Shown piece by piece: positions 33,556 through 42,981 of a stretch of DNA of 64,000 bases (positions are counted from its first letter, which is position 1; each line of letters begins with the position of its first letter). This DNA is from Streptomyces sp. CHD11. GTDB taxonomy: Bacteria; Actinomycetota; Actinomycetes; Streptomycetales; Streptomycetaceae. The notes below the pieces were generated by a model. It saw only the letters and a list, made by a program, of their open reading frames with translations. It ran no database searches and was not told where the DNA came from. A program made the translations under genes and the position numbers. Location of the stretch: the NCBI RefSeq assembly GCF_018638295.1, contig NZ_JABTTS010000027.1:111229-175228 (forward strand), in the 5' to 3' direction.

Positions 33556-34722
33556 ATGAACTACCAGCCCACCCCCGAGGACAAGTTCACCTTCGGCCTG
33601 TGGACCGTCGGCTGGCAGGGACGGGACCCCTTCGGTGACGCCACGCGCAGCGCCCTCGACCCGGCCGAGTCGGTCCGGCGTCTGGCCGAGCTGGGCGCCC
33701 ACGGCGTCACCTTCCACGACGACGACCTCATCCCCTTCGGCTCGAGCGGCAGCGAGCGCGAGGAGCACATCAAGCGGTTCCGTCAGGCGCTGGACGACAC
33801 CGGCATGAAGGTGCCGATGGCCACCACCAACCTGTTCACCCACCCGGTGTTCAAGGACGGCGGCTTCACCGCCAACGACCGCGACGTGCGCCGCTACGCG
33901 CTGCGCAAGACCATCCGCAACATCGACCTCGCGGTCGAGCTCGGCGCGGAGACCTACGTCGCCTGGGGCGGCCGTGAGGGCGCGGAGTCCGGTGCCGCCA
34001 AGGACGTCCGCGTCGCCCTCGACCGCATGAAGGAGGCCTTCGACCTGCTCGGGGAGTACGTCACCGCCCAGGGCTACGACATCCGCTTCGCCATCGAGCC
34101 CAAGCCGAACGAGCCGCGCGGCGACATCCTGCTGCCCACCATCGGTCACGCCCTGGCGTTCATCGAGCGCCTCGAGCGGCCGGAGCTGTACGGGGTGAAC
34201 CCCGAGGTGGGCCACGAGCAGATGGCCGGCCTCAACTTCCCGCACGGCATCGCGCAGGCGCTGTGGGCGGGCAAGCTGTTCCACATCGACCTCAACGGCC
34301 AGTCCGGCATCAAGTACGACCAGGACCTCCGCTTCGGCGCGGGCGATCTGCGTGCCGCGTTCTGGCTGGTCGACCTGCTGGAGACGGCCGGTTACGAGGG
34401 CCCGCGGCACTTCGACTTCAAGCCGCCGCGGACCGAGGACTTCGACGGCGTGTGGGCCTCGGCGGCCGGCTGCATGCGCAACTACCTGATCCTCAAGGAG
34501 CGCGCGGCGGCGTTCCGCGCGGACCCGGAGGTGCAGGAGGCGCTGCGCGCGGCCCGCCTGGACGAACTGGCGCAGCCCACGGCCGGCGAGGGCCTCCAGG
34601 CCCTGCTCGGCGACCGGTCCGCCTTCGAGGACTTCGACCCGGACGCGGCCGCCGCCCGGGGCATGGGCTTCGAGCGTCTCGACCAGCTGGCGATGGACCA
34701 CCTGCTGGGTGCCCGGGGCTGA
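33556..34722 (+). CDS. xylA: Xylose isomerase
   Basis: A 388-residue class-I xylose isomerase (TIM barrel). Standard catalytic positions hold: H54 and D57 in TFHDDDLIPF, and the metal-binding EPKPNEPRGD with E181 and K183. GWQGRDPFGDATR at the start and the downstream HIDLNGQ and HFDFKPPR blocks complete the active site. AAGGAG precedes the ATG. It converts D-xylose to D-xylulose for XylB. A hairpin follows the gene. Confidence 0.95.
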   Translation: MNYQPTPEDKFTFGLWTVGWQGRDPFGDATRSALDPAESVRRLAELGAHGVTFHDDDLIPFGSSGSEREEHIKRFRQALDDTGMKVPMATTNLFTHPVFKDGGFTANDRDVRRYALRKTIRNIDLAVELGAETYVAWGGREGAESGAAKDVRVALDRMKEAFDLLGEYVTAQGYDIRFAIEPKPNEPRGDILLPTIGHALAFIERLERPELYGVNPEVGHEQMAGLNFPHGIAQALWAGKLFHIDLNGQSGIKYDQDLRFGAGDLRAAFWLVDLLETAGYEGPRHFDFKPPRTEDFDGVWASAAGCMRNYLILKERAAAFRADPEVQEALRAARLDELAQPTAGEGLQALLGDRSAFEDFDPDAAAARGMGFERLDQLAMDHLLGARG

Positions 34723-34772
34723 ACCCCAGCCCTCCGCCACGCGCGGGCACGGACGGCTCCGCTCCCGCACAG

Positions 34773-34798
34773 GCGCGCGGGACCGTGATCCCGCGCGC
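34773..34798 (+). terminator. Hairpin downstream of xylA
   Basis: Perfect 10-bp arms GCGCGCGGGA / TCCCGCGCGC around a 6-base loop, about 50 bases after the stop. The rest of 34799-35043 shows no supported gene. Confidence 0.65.
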
Positions 34799-35043
34799 AC
34801 GGCCGCCGGCCCACGGAGCGTCGCCGCCGACTCGCCGCGGTAACCGGGTTCCCGCGCGCACGTCCGGCCTTCCCGCGCCGCAGCCGTGACGACCTCGCAC
34901 GCGCCCGTCCGCGCGCTCCCGCGCGGCACGCCGCGCCCTCTCCGAGCGGAGTGCGCCGTCGTCACGGCGCCCGAGCCCGCCCCGCGTGAACGCCCGCGCG
35001 GCGCCCTCGCGCGGGCACGGTGTCCGCGGCCACCGTGGTGCGT

Positions 35044-35538
35044 ATGGCCACGCCACCGGTACCGCCTCAGCAGCCGCCCGGCCCGCCGGGCGGTACACCG
35101 CCCCCGGACGGCGGCTTCGGCCCGCCCTCGTACGGGGGCGGAGGCGACCCCCCGCCCCCGCCGCCCGGCGATCACGGTGGCGGCCCCGGACGCGGACCCG
35201 GTGGACGCAGGCTGCTGCTGGTCCTGCCGGCCGTGATCGCGGCCGTGGCGGCCGTCTCCCTCATCGTGCTCATGGCCTCGGACGACGACGTCTCCCCGGA
35301 CAGGGAACCCGGCGGGACGAGCACAGGCCCGGGCGGGCCGCCCTCCGTCCTCCCCAGCGGGCTGCCCTCGGACTTCCCGACCGAGCTGCCCTCCGGTCTC
35401 CCGACGGGACTGCCCTCCGGTCTCCCGACGGGACTGCCCTCGGACTTCCCGACCGAACTGCCGAGCGGGGTGCCCAGCGACCTTCCGAGCGGCCTCGAGT
35501 CGCTGCTGCCGTCCCTGGGGGAGGTCGGACTGCCCTGA
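35044..35538 (+). CDS. Single-span membrane protein with proline-rich N-terminus and 8-residue repeats
   Basis: A 164-residue protein. Residues 1-55 are Pro/Gly-rich with runs such as PPPPPPGD. One membrane helix follows (about 56-78; LLLVLPAVIAAVAAVSLIVLM, given as LLLVLPAVIAAVA and AVSLIVLM). The remainder, predicted outside, has an 8-residue repeat LPSDFPTE/LPSGLPTG. The ATG at 35044 is the first for the cytosolic part; the ribosome site is poor. No family recognised. An exported or wall-facing linker role is plausible but unproven. Confidence 0.6.
   Translation: MATPPVPPQQPPGPPGGTPPPDGGFGPPSYGGGGDPPPPPPGDHGGGPGRGPGGRRLLLVLPAVIAAVAAVSLIVLMASDDDVSPDREPGGTSTGPGGPPSVLPSGLPSDFPTELPSGLPTGLPSGLPTGLPSDFPTELPSGVPSDLPSGLESLLPSLGEVGLP
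35362..35481 (+). repeat. 24-bp tandem coding repeats
   Basis: Consecutive 24-base units, two of them identical (35386-35409 and 35410-35433) and two others nearly so (35362-35385 and 35434-35457). They encode the 8-residue motif of the membrane protein. The last unit (from 35458) is more divergent. The near-identity suggests recent duplication. Confidence 0.85.
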
Positions 35539-35557
35539 CCGGGGCGCGGCAGGAGTA

Positions 35558-36829
35558 CTACTCGGCGCGGGTGTGCTCCGCCGAGGCGAGGGCGGCGGCC
35601 GGGTCCGGGCCGGGGCCGCCCGCCGGGATCCAGCGGCCGCGCTCCTTCCGGTAGGGCCACCACCGTCCGTCGCGGCCCAGCCGCAGCTGCACGGGCGCGC
35701 CGACGACCGTCCAGCGGTTGGCCCGGGCCCGGAGAGCCGGCCGTTCGTCCCCGTCCCAGGCGGACTCCAGGGCGGCACGCGCGCGTGCGAGGCCGTCCCC
35801 GCGCACCGTCCACTCCTCGTCGAGCACGGCCAGCGCCGCCGTACCACCGTGCCGCCAGGCCCGTACCGCCACGGCCAGACCCTCCCGGCCGCGCCCCGAC
35901 CCTTCGGCGAGCCGGTCCGCCACCGCGCGGGAGGGCTCGCCGGCGGCCAGCCGGACAGCGTCCTGGGCCACCGTCGTCCCCGGCTCCCCGGCGTCCGCCT
36001 CCCGGTCTTCCCGCAGCAGCTCCGCCAGCAGCCGGTGGGCCCGCACGGCGGTCCGGGCGGCCAGGAACTCCAGCGCGGCCGGATCGATGCCTTCCGGCGG
36101 TGCGTCCTCCGTGCCGGGCGACGGCGGGACCCCGGGCTCCGTGGGGAGCACGGGTGCGCCGGGAAGCGATGGCAGAATGTCACCGGCCGCGTACGCCTCG
36201 GCCGCGTCCACGCCTTCCGCACCCCGCGCGGGCCGTCCGGCGGCCGCGTCGCCCGGTGCGCGGAGGGCGTCCAGCAGGGCGCTCTCACCCCGTCCCCGCA
36301 ACAGCAGCAGGACGAACGGGTCCTGGTCCAGCAGCCGGGCCAGCTGGTAGCAGAGCGCCGCGGTGTGACCGCAGTGGTCCCAGGCCCCGCAGTCGCACTC
36401 CGGTTCGAGATCGCCGAGGCCCGGCAGCAGTTCGACGCCGGCCGACTCCGCGTCCTCGACCAGATGCGGGGGCATCTCCCGGTCGAGCAGCGCCGCCACA
36501 TGCCCGGCCCGCTCGACGGCCAGGGCCAGGAACCGGTCCCACTGCCGCCCGGACAGCTCCCGCAACAGGACGTCCGCGCGGTGCGCCGTACGGTCCCGGT
36601 CGCGTACGACCGCGGTGATACGGCCGGGCCGCACGGACACCGCGCCGACCGCTCCCGCGCGGGCGAGCCGGCGGCCCGCCTTCAGCTGCCCGGAGTCCAG
36701 GGCCGTGCCCTCCAGCGCGTCCACCCAGGCCCGCCCCCACCAGCTCTGCGCGAAACCGCGGCCCCGGGCGGGCGGCAGGGCCGCGAAGGTGCGCTCCCCG
36801 TCGGTCTCGTCACCGTCGTACGCGTTCAT
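35558..36829 (-). CDS. SWIM zinc-finger protein
   Basis: A 423-residue protein with a central SWIM motif, CDCGAWDHCGHTAALCYQ (C-x-C ... C-x-H). The N-terminal half (FAQSWWGRAWVDALE) is the usual start of bacterial SWIM proteins. The C-terminal WPYRKERGRWIPAGGP segment is also seen in relatives. The ATG overlaps the stop of the upstream SNF2 gene (ATGA), so the pair is co-translated. It probably binds nucleic acid or the helicase; the biological role is unknown. Confidence 0.88.
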   Translation of the reverse strand: MNAYDGDETDGERTFAALPPARGRGFAQSWWGRAWVDALEGTALDSGQLKAGRRLARAGAVGAVSVRPGRITAVVRDRDRTAHRADVLLRELSGRQWDRFLALAVERAGHVAALLDREMPPHLVEDAESAGVELLPGLGDLEPECDCGAWDHCGHTAALCYQLARLLDQDPFVLLLLRGRGESALLDALRAPGDAAAGRPARGAEGVDAAEAYAAGDILPSLPGAPVLPTEPGVPPSPGTEDAPPEGIDPAALEFLAARTAVRAHRLLAELLREDREADAGEPGTTVAQDAVRLAAGEPSRAVADRLAEGSGRGREGLAVAVRAWRHGGTAALAVLDEEWTVRGDGLARARAALESAWDGDERPALRARANRWTVVGAPVQLRLGRDGRWWPYRKERGRWIPAGGPGPDPAAALASAEHTRAE

Positions 36830-39750
36830 CGCGGTCCCCCTCGCAGTTCGACCAGATCCGCCAGTTCGGTGTCCGTGAGTTCGGTGAGCGCCGCCTCGCC
36901 GGAGCCGAGCACGGCGTCGGCCAGCTCCCGCTTGCGCACCAGCAGCTCGGCGATGCGGTCCTCGATGGTCCCCTCGGTGATGATCCGGTGCACCTGCACC
37001 GGCCGGGTCTGACCGATGCGGTACGCCCGGTCCGTCGCCTGCGCCTCGACGGCGGGGTTCCACCAGCGGTCGTAGTGCACGACATGCTCCGCGCGGGTGA
37101 GGTTCAGCCCGGTGCCCGCCGCCTTCAACGACAGCAGGAACACCGGCACCCCGCCGTCCTGGAAGCGGCGCACCATCGCCTCGCGCGCGGCGACCGGCGT
37201 GCCGCCGTGCAGGAACTGCGTCGGTACGCCCCGGGCGGCCAGATGTCGTTCCAGCAGCCGGGCCATCCGCACGTACTGCGTGAACACCAGCACCCCGGCC
37301 TGTTCGGTGAGAACCGTGTCGAGGAGCTCGTCCAGCAGCTCCAGCTTCCCGGACCGTCCGGCGACCACCGGCCGCTCCTCCTTGAGGAACTGCGCCGGGT
37401 GGTTGCAGATCTGCTTCAGACCGGTGAGCAGTTTCACGATCATGCCGCGCCGCGTCATGCTGTCGGCGCCGGAGATCCCGGCCAGCGCCTCGCGCGCCAC
37501 GGCCTCGTACAGCGCCGTCTGCTCCTGGGTGAGCGACACGGCGTGATCGGTCTCCGTCTTCGGCGGCAGCTCGGGCGCGATCCCCGGATCCGACTTGCGG
37601 CGGCGCAGCAGGAACGGGCGGACCAGCCGGGCCAGCCGGTCCGCGGCGGCGGGATCCCGCCCGCTCTCGACGGCGTCCGCGTACCGCGTGCGGAAGGTGC
37701 CGAGCCGGCCCAGCAGTCCGGGCGTCGTCCAGTCGAGGATCGCCCACAGTTCCGACAGGTTGTTCTCCACCGGTGTACCGGTGAGCGCCACGCGCGCGCG
37801 TGCCCCGATGGAACGCAGTTGCCGGGCCGTCGACGAGTACGGGTTCTTCACGTGCTGGGCCTCGTCGGCGACGACCATGCCCCAGCGGACCCCGGCCAGC
37901 CGGGCGGCGTCCATCCGCATGGTGCCGTACGTGGTGAGCACGACCTCGCCGTCGCCGAGACCGTCCAGCGCACGCCGGGCACCATGGAAGCGGCGCACCG
38001 CGGTGCCGGGCGCGAAGCGCTCGATCTCCCGCTGCCAGTTGCCCATCAGCGAGGTCGGGCAGACCACCAGGGTGGGCCCCTCGGACGCGGGATCGCCCCG
38101 GCGGTGCAGATGCAGCGCGATCAGGGTGACGGTCTTGCCCAGGCCCATGTCGTCGGCGAGACAGCAGCCCAGGCCCAGGGACGTCGTCCGGACCAGCCAG
38201 GTCAGGGCGCGCCGCTGGTAGTCCCGCAGGGTGGCGGCTAGGGCGGCCGGCTGGGCCACCGGGTCCTGCGCCTCGGGGTCCGCGAGCCGGTCCCGCAGAG
38301 CCGCCGGCCACCCGGTGGGCCGTACCTCGATCCGGCTTCCGCCGGCTTCCACGGAGCCCGTGAGTGCCGCGCCGAGCGCGTCGAGCGGGGCGATCCGCCG
38401 GTTCCGGTGCGCCCGGGCCCGGGCCAGTTCCCGGGGGTCGATCAGGACCCACTGGTCGTGCAGCCGGACGAGGGGGCGGTTCTGCTCGGCCAGCCGGTCC
38501 AGTTCCTCGCGGGTCAGGCTCCGGTCGCCCAGCGCGAACGACCAGTCGAAGGCGAGCAGCGCGTCGGCGGACAGGAACGAAGGCACCTGCGCGATGCCGG
38601 TCCCGGCGGACCCCGGGCCGTCGTCGGCGGGGCCGACCTCCGCGCGGAGGGTGAACTCGCGGACGAGCCCCTTGGGCCAGTGCACGTCGACACCCGAGCC
38701 GGCGAGTGCCCGGCCGCCGTCGCCGAGGAGATCCGTGACCTCCTCCTCCGCCAGGCCGACGGCGTCCGGCACGGTCGACGACAACAGGGGGGCGAGGGGC
38801 GGCCAGGCCCGTGCCGCGCGGCGCAGCGCCAGCAGGGCGGTCATCCGCGCCGAGGGGCCGAAGGGCCCGTCCGCGTTCCCGGACCACACGTCGGCGGCGT
38901 CCGCGACGAGGGCGGGATCGTTCACACCGTGCAGCTGCAGGACGGCCCGGAACGAGACGTCCGCGGTGTCGGACGCGCTGCCGAACGCTTCGCCGGAGAC
39001 GTCGTCCGGCCCGTCCGCCAGTCCGCTCACCTCGATCCGCAGCGAGAGCCGAACGCCCGCGTCGTGTCCCGCGGCGATGTCGGAGGCCCAGGACCGGAGT
39101 CCGGGCAGCCGCTGCGGTTCCGGCACCGCGAAAGCCGCTGTGCCGGTCACGAGGTGCGCGGCGGGGGAGCGGGGGAGGGTGTCGGCGACGGCGTCGAGGA
39201 AGGCGCGCAGCAATTGCCCGGGTTCGGGCAGACGCGCCGCGCCGGTGCTGTCGGCGCCGGTCAGGGGCACGGCATGCGCCTCGGGCGGCATCGCGGCGGC
39301 GAGCCGGCGGATCGCCTCGATGTCCGGCGCGTCCAGCGGGCCGACGCGCCAGGCGTCGTGGTCGGCGCGGGACAGTCCGGGCAGCAGCAGACCGCGCGCC
39401 ACCAGGTGCAGGGCGTGGAGGGCGGCGACGCCCCAGAAGCGGGCGGCCCGGTGCCCTCCGGCGGCGGCCCGCGCACGCGCGAGGACCGGAACCGCGGTGT
39501 CCAGCGGCAGCAGGGCGGCCGGCACCCGCACGGTCTCGATTCCGTCGTCGCCGGGCATGACGACCGTCAGGCGCCCGGCCGACGCCGGTTCCACGGACGG
39601 CGGAACGGAACCGTCCGGACGCCAGAAGGCGACCCGGCCCGTGCGGGCCGGGTCACCGGGAACGAACACGGCAGAGCAGTGGATCAGTTCGGCGAACGCG
39701 GAGGCGGATGCCGGGGGAGTCGTCTGCGCAGCGATGACGGGATTCCTCAA
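36826..39750 (-). CDS. SNF2-family helicase
   Basis: A 974-residue protein with an N-terminal non-helicase region (1-450) and a C-terminal SNF2 ATPase. Visible motifs are DDMGLGKTVTLIAL (Walker A), VVADEAQHVKNP (DEAQ box), LTGTPVENNLSELW, LLTGLKQICNHPAQ and the last motif YDRWWNPAVEAQATDRAYRIGQ (given as YDRWWNPAVEAQA and TDRAYRIGQ). A TTG at 39750 gives the longest frame, but GAGGA lies inside it, so the true start may be a little downstream. It is coupled to the SWIM gene. DNA translocation in repair or defence is possible. Confidence 0.9.
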   Translation of the reverse strand: MRNPVIAAQTTPPASASAFAELIHCSAVFVPGDPARTGRVAFWRPDGSVPPSVEPASAGRLTVVMPGDDGIETVRVPAALLPLDTAVPVLARARAAAGGHRAARFWGVAALHALHLVARGLLLPGLSRADHDAWRVGPLDAPDIEAIRRLAAAMPPEAHAVPLTGADSTGAARLPEPGQLLRAFLDAVADTLPRSPAAHLVTGTAAFAVPEPQRLPGLRSWASDIAAGHDAGVRLSLRIEVSGLADGPDDVSGEAFGSASDTADVSFRAVLQLHGVNDPALVADAADVWSGNADGPFGPSARMTALLALRRAARAWPPLAPLLSSTVPDAVGLAEEEVTDLLGDGGRALAGSGVDVHWPKGLVREFTLRAEVGPADDGPGSAGTGIAQVPSFLSADALLAFDWSFALGDRSLTREELDRLAEQNRPLVRLHDQWVLIDPRELARARAHRNRRIAPLDALGAALTGSVEAGGSRIEVRPTGWPAALRDRLADPEAQDPVAQPAALAATLRDYQRRALTWLVRTTSLGLGCCLADDMGLGKTVTLIALHLHRRGDPASEGPTLVVCPTSLMGNWQREIERFAPGTAVRRFHGARRALDGLGDGEVVLTTYGTMRMDAARLAGVRWGMVVADEAQHVKNPYSSTARQLRSIGARARVALTGTPVENNLSELWAILDWTTPGLLGRLGTFRTRYADAVESGRDPAAADRLARLVRPFLLRRRKSDPGIAPELPPKTETDHAVSLTQEQTALYEAVAREALAGISGADSMTRRGMIVKLLTGLKQICNHPAQFLKEERPVVAGRSGKLELLDELLDTVLTEQAGVLVFTQYVRMARLLERHLAARGVPTQFLHGGTPVAAREAMVRRFQDGGVPVFLLSLKAAGTGLNLTRAEHVVHYDRWWNPAVEAQATDRAYRIGQTRPVQVHRIITEGTIEDRIAELLVRKRELADAVLGSGEAALTELTDTELADLVELRGGPR

Positions 39751-39932
39751 ACTTGACTAGTGGTGCCGGAGCGGTCGACGGTACAACATGAGCGACGTCG
39801 GCCGGGTATGCGTGTGCTGTGAGCCGAGTCACCATGGAGACACGCCGTGGATCTTTCGCGAGTCCGGGAGGCCCGGGGAGCCCGGGGAGTCCGTCGAGTG
39901 TGTCGTCAGGAGGCTCCGACGGGTCCCGGGGA

Positions 39933-39969
39933 GACCCTGAGGGGCGTAACTCGGGGATGTCTCAGGGTC
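39933..39969. repeat. Inverted repeat upstream of the small membrane protein gene
   Basis: GACCCTGAG (39933-39941) and CTCAGGGTC (39961-39969), perfect 9-bp arms with a 19-base spacer, about 76 bases before the next ATG. It could be an operator or a leader hairpin. The interval 39751-40045 otherwise shows no supported gene. Confidence 0.6.
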
Positions 39970-40045
39970 GCGGTCCGGAACCGCCGGAAGGGCGGGCCCG
40001 TTGTCACGACAGAGAGCGGCAGTGGCCGCGAAGGAGGCGACACTC

Positions 40046-40228
40046 ATGTCGAAGAACGCCAAGATTGCCGCAGGGGGTGCGGCGGCCGGACTCATCCTGC
40101 TCATCTGGCTGCCCTGGTGGACCGTGCTTCTGATCATCCTGGGAGTCCCGGCTGCCGTCTACCTCACCCTCGACCCCGCCCAGCGGCGCAGGCTGCGCCG
40201 CGTCTCGCGCAAGGAGCTGGGCCGCTGA
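40046..40228 (+). CDS. Small membrane protein, 60 residues
   Basis: A 60-residue protein with one long hydrophobic stretch (about 8-40; LILLIWLPWWTVLLIILG) and a basic tail ending RRVSRKELGR. AAGGAGG lies 7 bases before the ATG. The stop is 4 bases from that of the convergent esterase-like gene. Function unknown. Confidence 0.75.
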   Translation: MSKNAKIAAGGAAAGLILLIWLPWWTVLLIILGVPAAVYLTLDPAQRRRLRRVSRKELGR

Positions 40229-40232
40229 GGCG

Positions 40233-41627
40233 CTACCGGGTCACCGTCTCACCGGAGTCCAGCGCGCAGGAGTCGACCACATCGCCGTCCGCGGGCCTTT
40301 CGATCGTCCGGTCCGCGGGCGGCGTGACCCCGCGCTCCACCCAGGCGGTCAGAGCGTCGAAGGCCGAGCGGTAACAGGGCAGGATCGGCCGCAGCCGGTC
40401 CGGATGGGTGTCGTACAGACCGTCGACATGCGTGCCGTCCCGCACCGTGTAATAGCGGTGCAGCCGCCCTCGCCCGCTCGCCTCGATCATGTCGTCGTAC
40501 ACATCGGAGTCGACGGCCTTGGGCAGCAGCGTGTCCAGATCACCGTGCAGGGTGATCAGGGGCCGGCCGATCCGCCCGGTGAGCGCCACCCGGTTCACGG
40601 CGCGGTGCACGGACGCCGGGCGCGCGCTGTAGTCGTAGTCGGCGTCGGAGGGGCAGGGCGTGAGGAAGCCCTCCGGTGCCGACCCCGAGGAGGATCCGGG
40701 ACAGCCGGGGTCGTAGGCCGGGTCGAACTCGGCGCGGTAGATCTTCTGCGTGACGCCCCAGTACGCCTGGGCGTGGTACGGCCACAGGAACTCGGACCCG
40801 CGTGCGAAGCCCGCCGCGTACATGTCGTCGTCGGTCGCCCTGCCGAGCGTCCATGCCACCGCCACCGGCAGGGAGGCCAGCGGCTGACGCCCTTCACCGG
40901 CCCACAGCGTGCCCTCCCAGTCCACCCCGCCGTCGTACAGCTCCGGGTGTTTCTCCAGCTGCCAGCGCGTGAGGTAGCCGCCGTTGGACACACCCGTCAT
41001 GTACGTGCGGCGCGGGGCGTGCCCATAGCGCTGTGCCACGGCGTGTCGCGCCGCCCGGGTCAGCTGGGTGGTCCGCGCGTTCCACTCGGCGACCGCGTCG
41101 CCCGGCCGCCGGCCGTCCCGGTGGAAGTCGGCACCGCTGTTCCCCTTGTCGGTCGCCGCGTAGGCGTAGCCGCGCGCCAGTACGTGGTCGGAGATCGCCT
41201 CGTCGGTCGCGTACTGCTTGCGGTTGCCCGGTGCGCCGGTGACCACCAGCCCTCCGTTCCAGCGGTCGGGCAGCCGGATCACGAACTGCGCGTCGTGCGC
41301 CCAGCCGTGGGTGTCGTTGAAGCGGGAGGAGTCCGGGAAGTACCCGTCGATCTGCACTCCGGGCACGCCGGAGGGCGACCGGGTGGCGGCGGCGGTCAGT
41401 CCTGCCTGGTCGGCCAGGTCGGTGTACGGGGTGCCGGCCAGACCCGCGGTGGTCAGATCGGCAAGACAGACGCCGCGCTGACGGGCCGCGCCGGGCACGC
41501 GTACCTGCTCCTGGCGGGCACAGTGACCGTCCCCGGCCGCGCGGGCCGCACCGGCCTGGGCCGGAGCGGTCATGGCGACCGCGGTGAGGACGGCGGCGAG
41601 CAGCGGAACACCATGAGAGGGACGCAT
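40233..41627 (-). CDS. Secreted alpha/beta hydrolase, tannase/feruloyl-esterase-like
   Basis: A 464-residue exported enzyme with a signal peptide (about 1-25, ending APAQAG). The nucleophile elbow is GVSNGGYL. GYAYAATDKGNSG, LITLHGDLDTLLP (possible acid) and DGTHVDGLYD (possible catalytic histidine) complete a hydrolase triad. The layout resembles tannase/feruloyl esterase or hydroxybutyrate-oligomer hydrolase families. CGGAGG precedes the ATG. Substrate is undetermined. Confidence 0.75.
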   Translation of the reverse strand: MRPSHGVPLLAAVLTAVAMTAPAQAGAARAAGDGHCARQEQVRVPGAARQRGVCLADLTTAGLAGTPYTDLADQAGLTAAATRSPSGVPGVQIDGYFPDSSRFNDTHGWAHDAQFVIRLPDRWNGGLVVTGAPGNRKQYATDEAISDHVLARGYAYAATDKGNSGADFHRDGRRPGDAVAEWNARTTQLTRAARHAVAQRYGHAPRRTYMTGVSNGGYLTRWQLEKHPELYDGGVDWEGTLWAGEGRQPLASLPVAVAWTLGRATDDDMYAAGFARGSEFLWPYHAQAYWGVTQKIYRAEFDPAYDPGCPGSSSGSAPEGFLTPCPSDADYDYSARPASVHRAVNRVALTGRIGRPLITLHGDLDTLLPKAVDSDVYDDMIEASGRGRLHRYYTVRDGTHVDGLYDTHPDRLRPILPCYRSAFDALTAWVERGVTPPADRTIERPADGDVVDSCALDSGETVTR

Positions 41628-41817
41628 GACGGCCTCCGGAGAGACGGGCGGCGGAAGGGAGAGGGGGAGGGAGAGGGGACGGTCACGGAACCGCCCCGTG
41701 AGGGCGTCCGGCCTGGCCGTCTCCCATCGGCCGGTGTCCTGCGGAACGGCGCCCACGCGGGGGTCGCAGCACACGCTAACGTCCGGCACCCGTGCCTCCG
41801 TCGAAGGCCGCGCCTGC

Positions 41818-42714
41818 TCAGAGCGGTCGTACGGCCATCTGGTCGAGCGCTTCGAGGAGACCCGGCAGCTCCGCTCCACGACCCACCGGGAGGACCTCGC
41901 CGGGTTCGTCGTCGAGCAGGACGAAGGCGATGTCGTCCGTCCTGGCCACCAGCGACCAGCCGGGCCCGTCGGCGCGCAGCGTGCGCGCACCGCCCGGAGC
42001 GAAGGACGAGCGGACCCGGCCGAGCGGCGGCGGTGAGTCGACATAGGCGCGCGCTTCGGCCAGCACCCGCCGGATCCCGCTGTGACCGGCCGGCGGCCCG
42101 TCCCCACCGTCGCTCGTCCCGCTCCGTTCGTCCTCGGTGTCGTCCGCCCCGCCGTCCCCCGCGGTGTCCTCGCGGCCGCCGGCCGCCTCCGCCGGACCGC
42201 CCGGTGACGGGAACGCCGAGTCGTCGACCTGTTCTCGCCAGGTCGCCCACTGGAGCGCGATCTCGTCCGCTCCCAGACGGCGCTGCGCCGGACCCCAGAC
42301 AGCGGCGTCCGGCGGCGTCAGCGGGGCCCCGTCCGCGATGTCCGGGCCGGGATCGTGCGGCGCGGGCACGCCCGGCGCCGCGACGGCGACCGCCAGGGGC
42401 CAGCCCGGCAGTGCGGTGACGACCGTGCGCTCCTGCGGCGACAGGTCGTGCTCCATGCCGCAGTCCCAGGAGGCGATCGCGACGGCGACCAGCGAGACGT
42501 CGTCGACGACGACGGTCCACCGGGCGCCCTCGCCGTCCTGGCCGAGCACCAGCCCGTACCCGTCCGCGACAGGCGGAAGGCCGAGGGCCGCACACGCCTC
42601 CGGATAGTCGTCGCCCAGCACGCTCGGGAACTTCGCCGGCGTGAGCAGCGCCGCCGTCAGCACATAGAGCGCGTCGTCCGCGGCGGCGACGGCTTCCTCG
42701 TCCGTCCCGGCCAT
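41818..42714 (-). CDS. Conserved hypothetical protein
   Basis: A 298-residue cytosolic protein with no family I can name. Both ends are structured (ALYVLTAALLTPAKFPSVLG near the start, WSLVARTDDIAFVLLDDEPG near the end). The middle (about 170-235) is a Gly/Asp/Ser-rich disordered linker. The ATG at 42714 is supported by GGGAGG five bases upstream. It is an isolated leftward gene. Confidence 0.65.
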   Translation of the reverse strand: MAGTDEEAVAAADDALYVLTAALLTPAKFPSVLGDDYPEACAALGLPPVADGYGLVLGQDGEGARWTVVVDDVSLVAVAIASWDCGMEHDLSPQERTVVTALPGWPLAVAVAAPGVPAPHDPGPDIADGAPLTPPDAAVWGPAQRRLGADEIALQWATWREQVDDSAFPSPGGPAEAAGGREDTAGDGGADDTEDERSGTSDGGDGPPAGHSGIRRVLAEARAYVDSPPPLGRVRSSFAPGGARTLRADGPGWSLVARTDDIAFVLLDDEPGEVLPVGRGAELPGLLEALDQMAVRPL

Positions 42715-42981
42715 CCCAGCCTCCCCATCGGTAGGTCCGTCGGCGCGCACCATATGCCGATCCCGAGCCCCTTGTCACGGCCCTGCAGCCATACCCGGAG
42801 CTGCGGGTTTCCGGCCGGACGGGGCGAAGCGGCCAGGCGCCCGCGGGCAGGTCGGGCGCCCCTGGGTCCCGGTGGCGGCCGTGTGAGAGCTTCCAGGGCC
42901 CGCTCCCTCCACCTCGCTGATCGTGCGGACCCCGCTACTCAACGTATAGTTGCCGCTTCGGCGGCAGGAGGGGGCGGCCCG

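Noticed and set aside
33319..36501. Long minus-strand frame spanning xylA and the SWIM gene
   Set aside because: It overlaps xylA in antisense and the SWIM gene in another frame. No domain is recognisable.
36826..39750. Possible CRISPR or defence island around the SNF2 helicase
   Set aside because: No repeat-spacer array, nuclease or modification gene nearby; only the SWIM partner is present.
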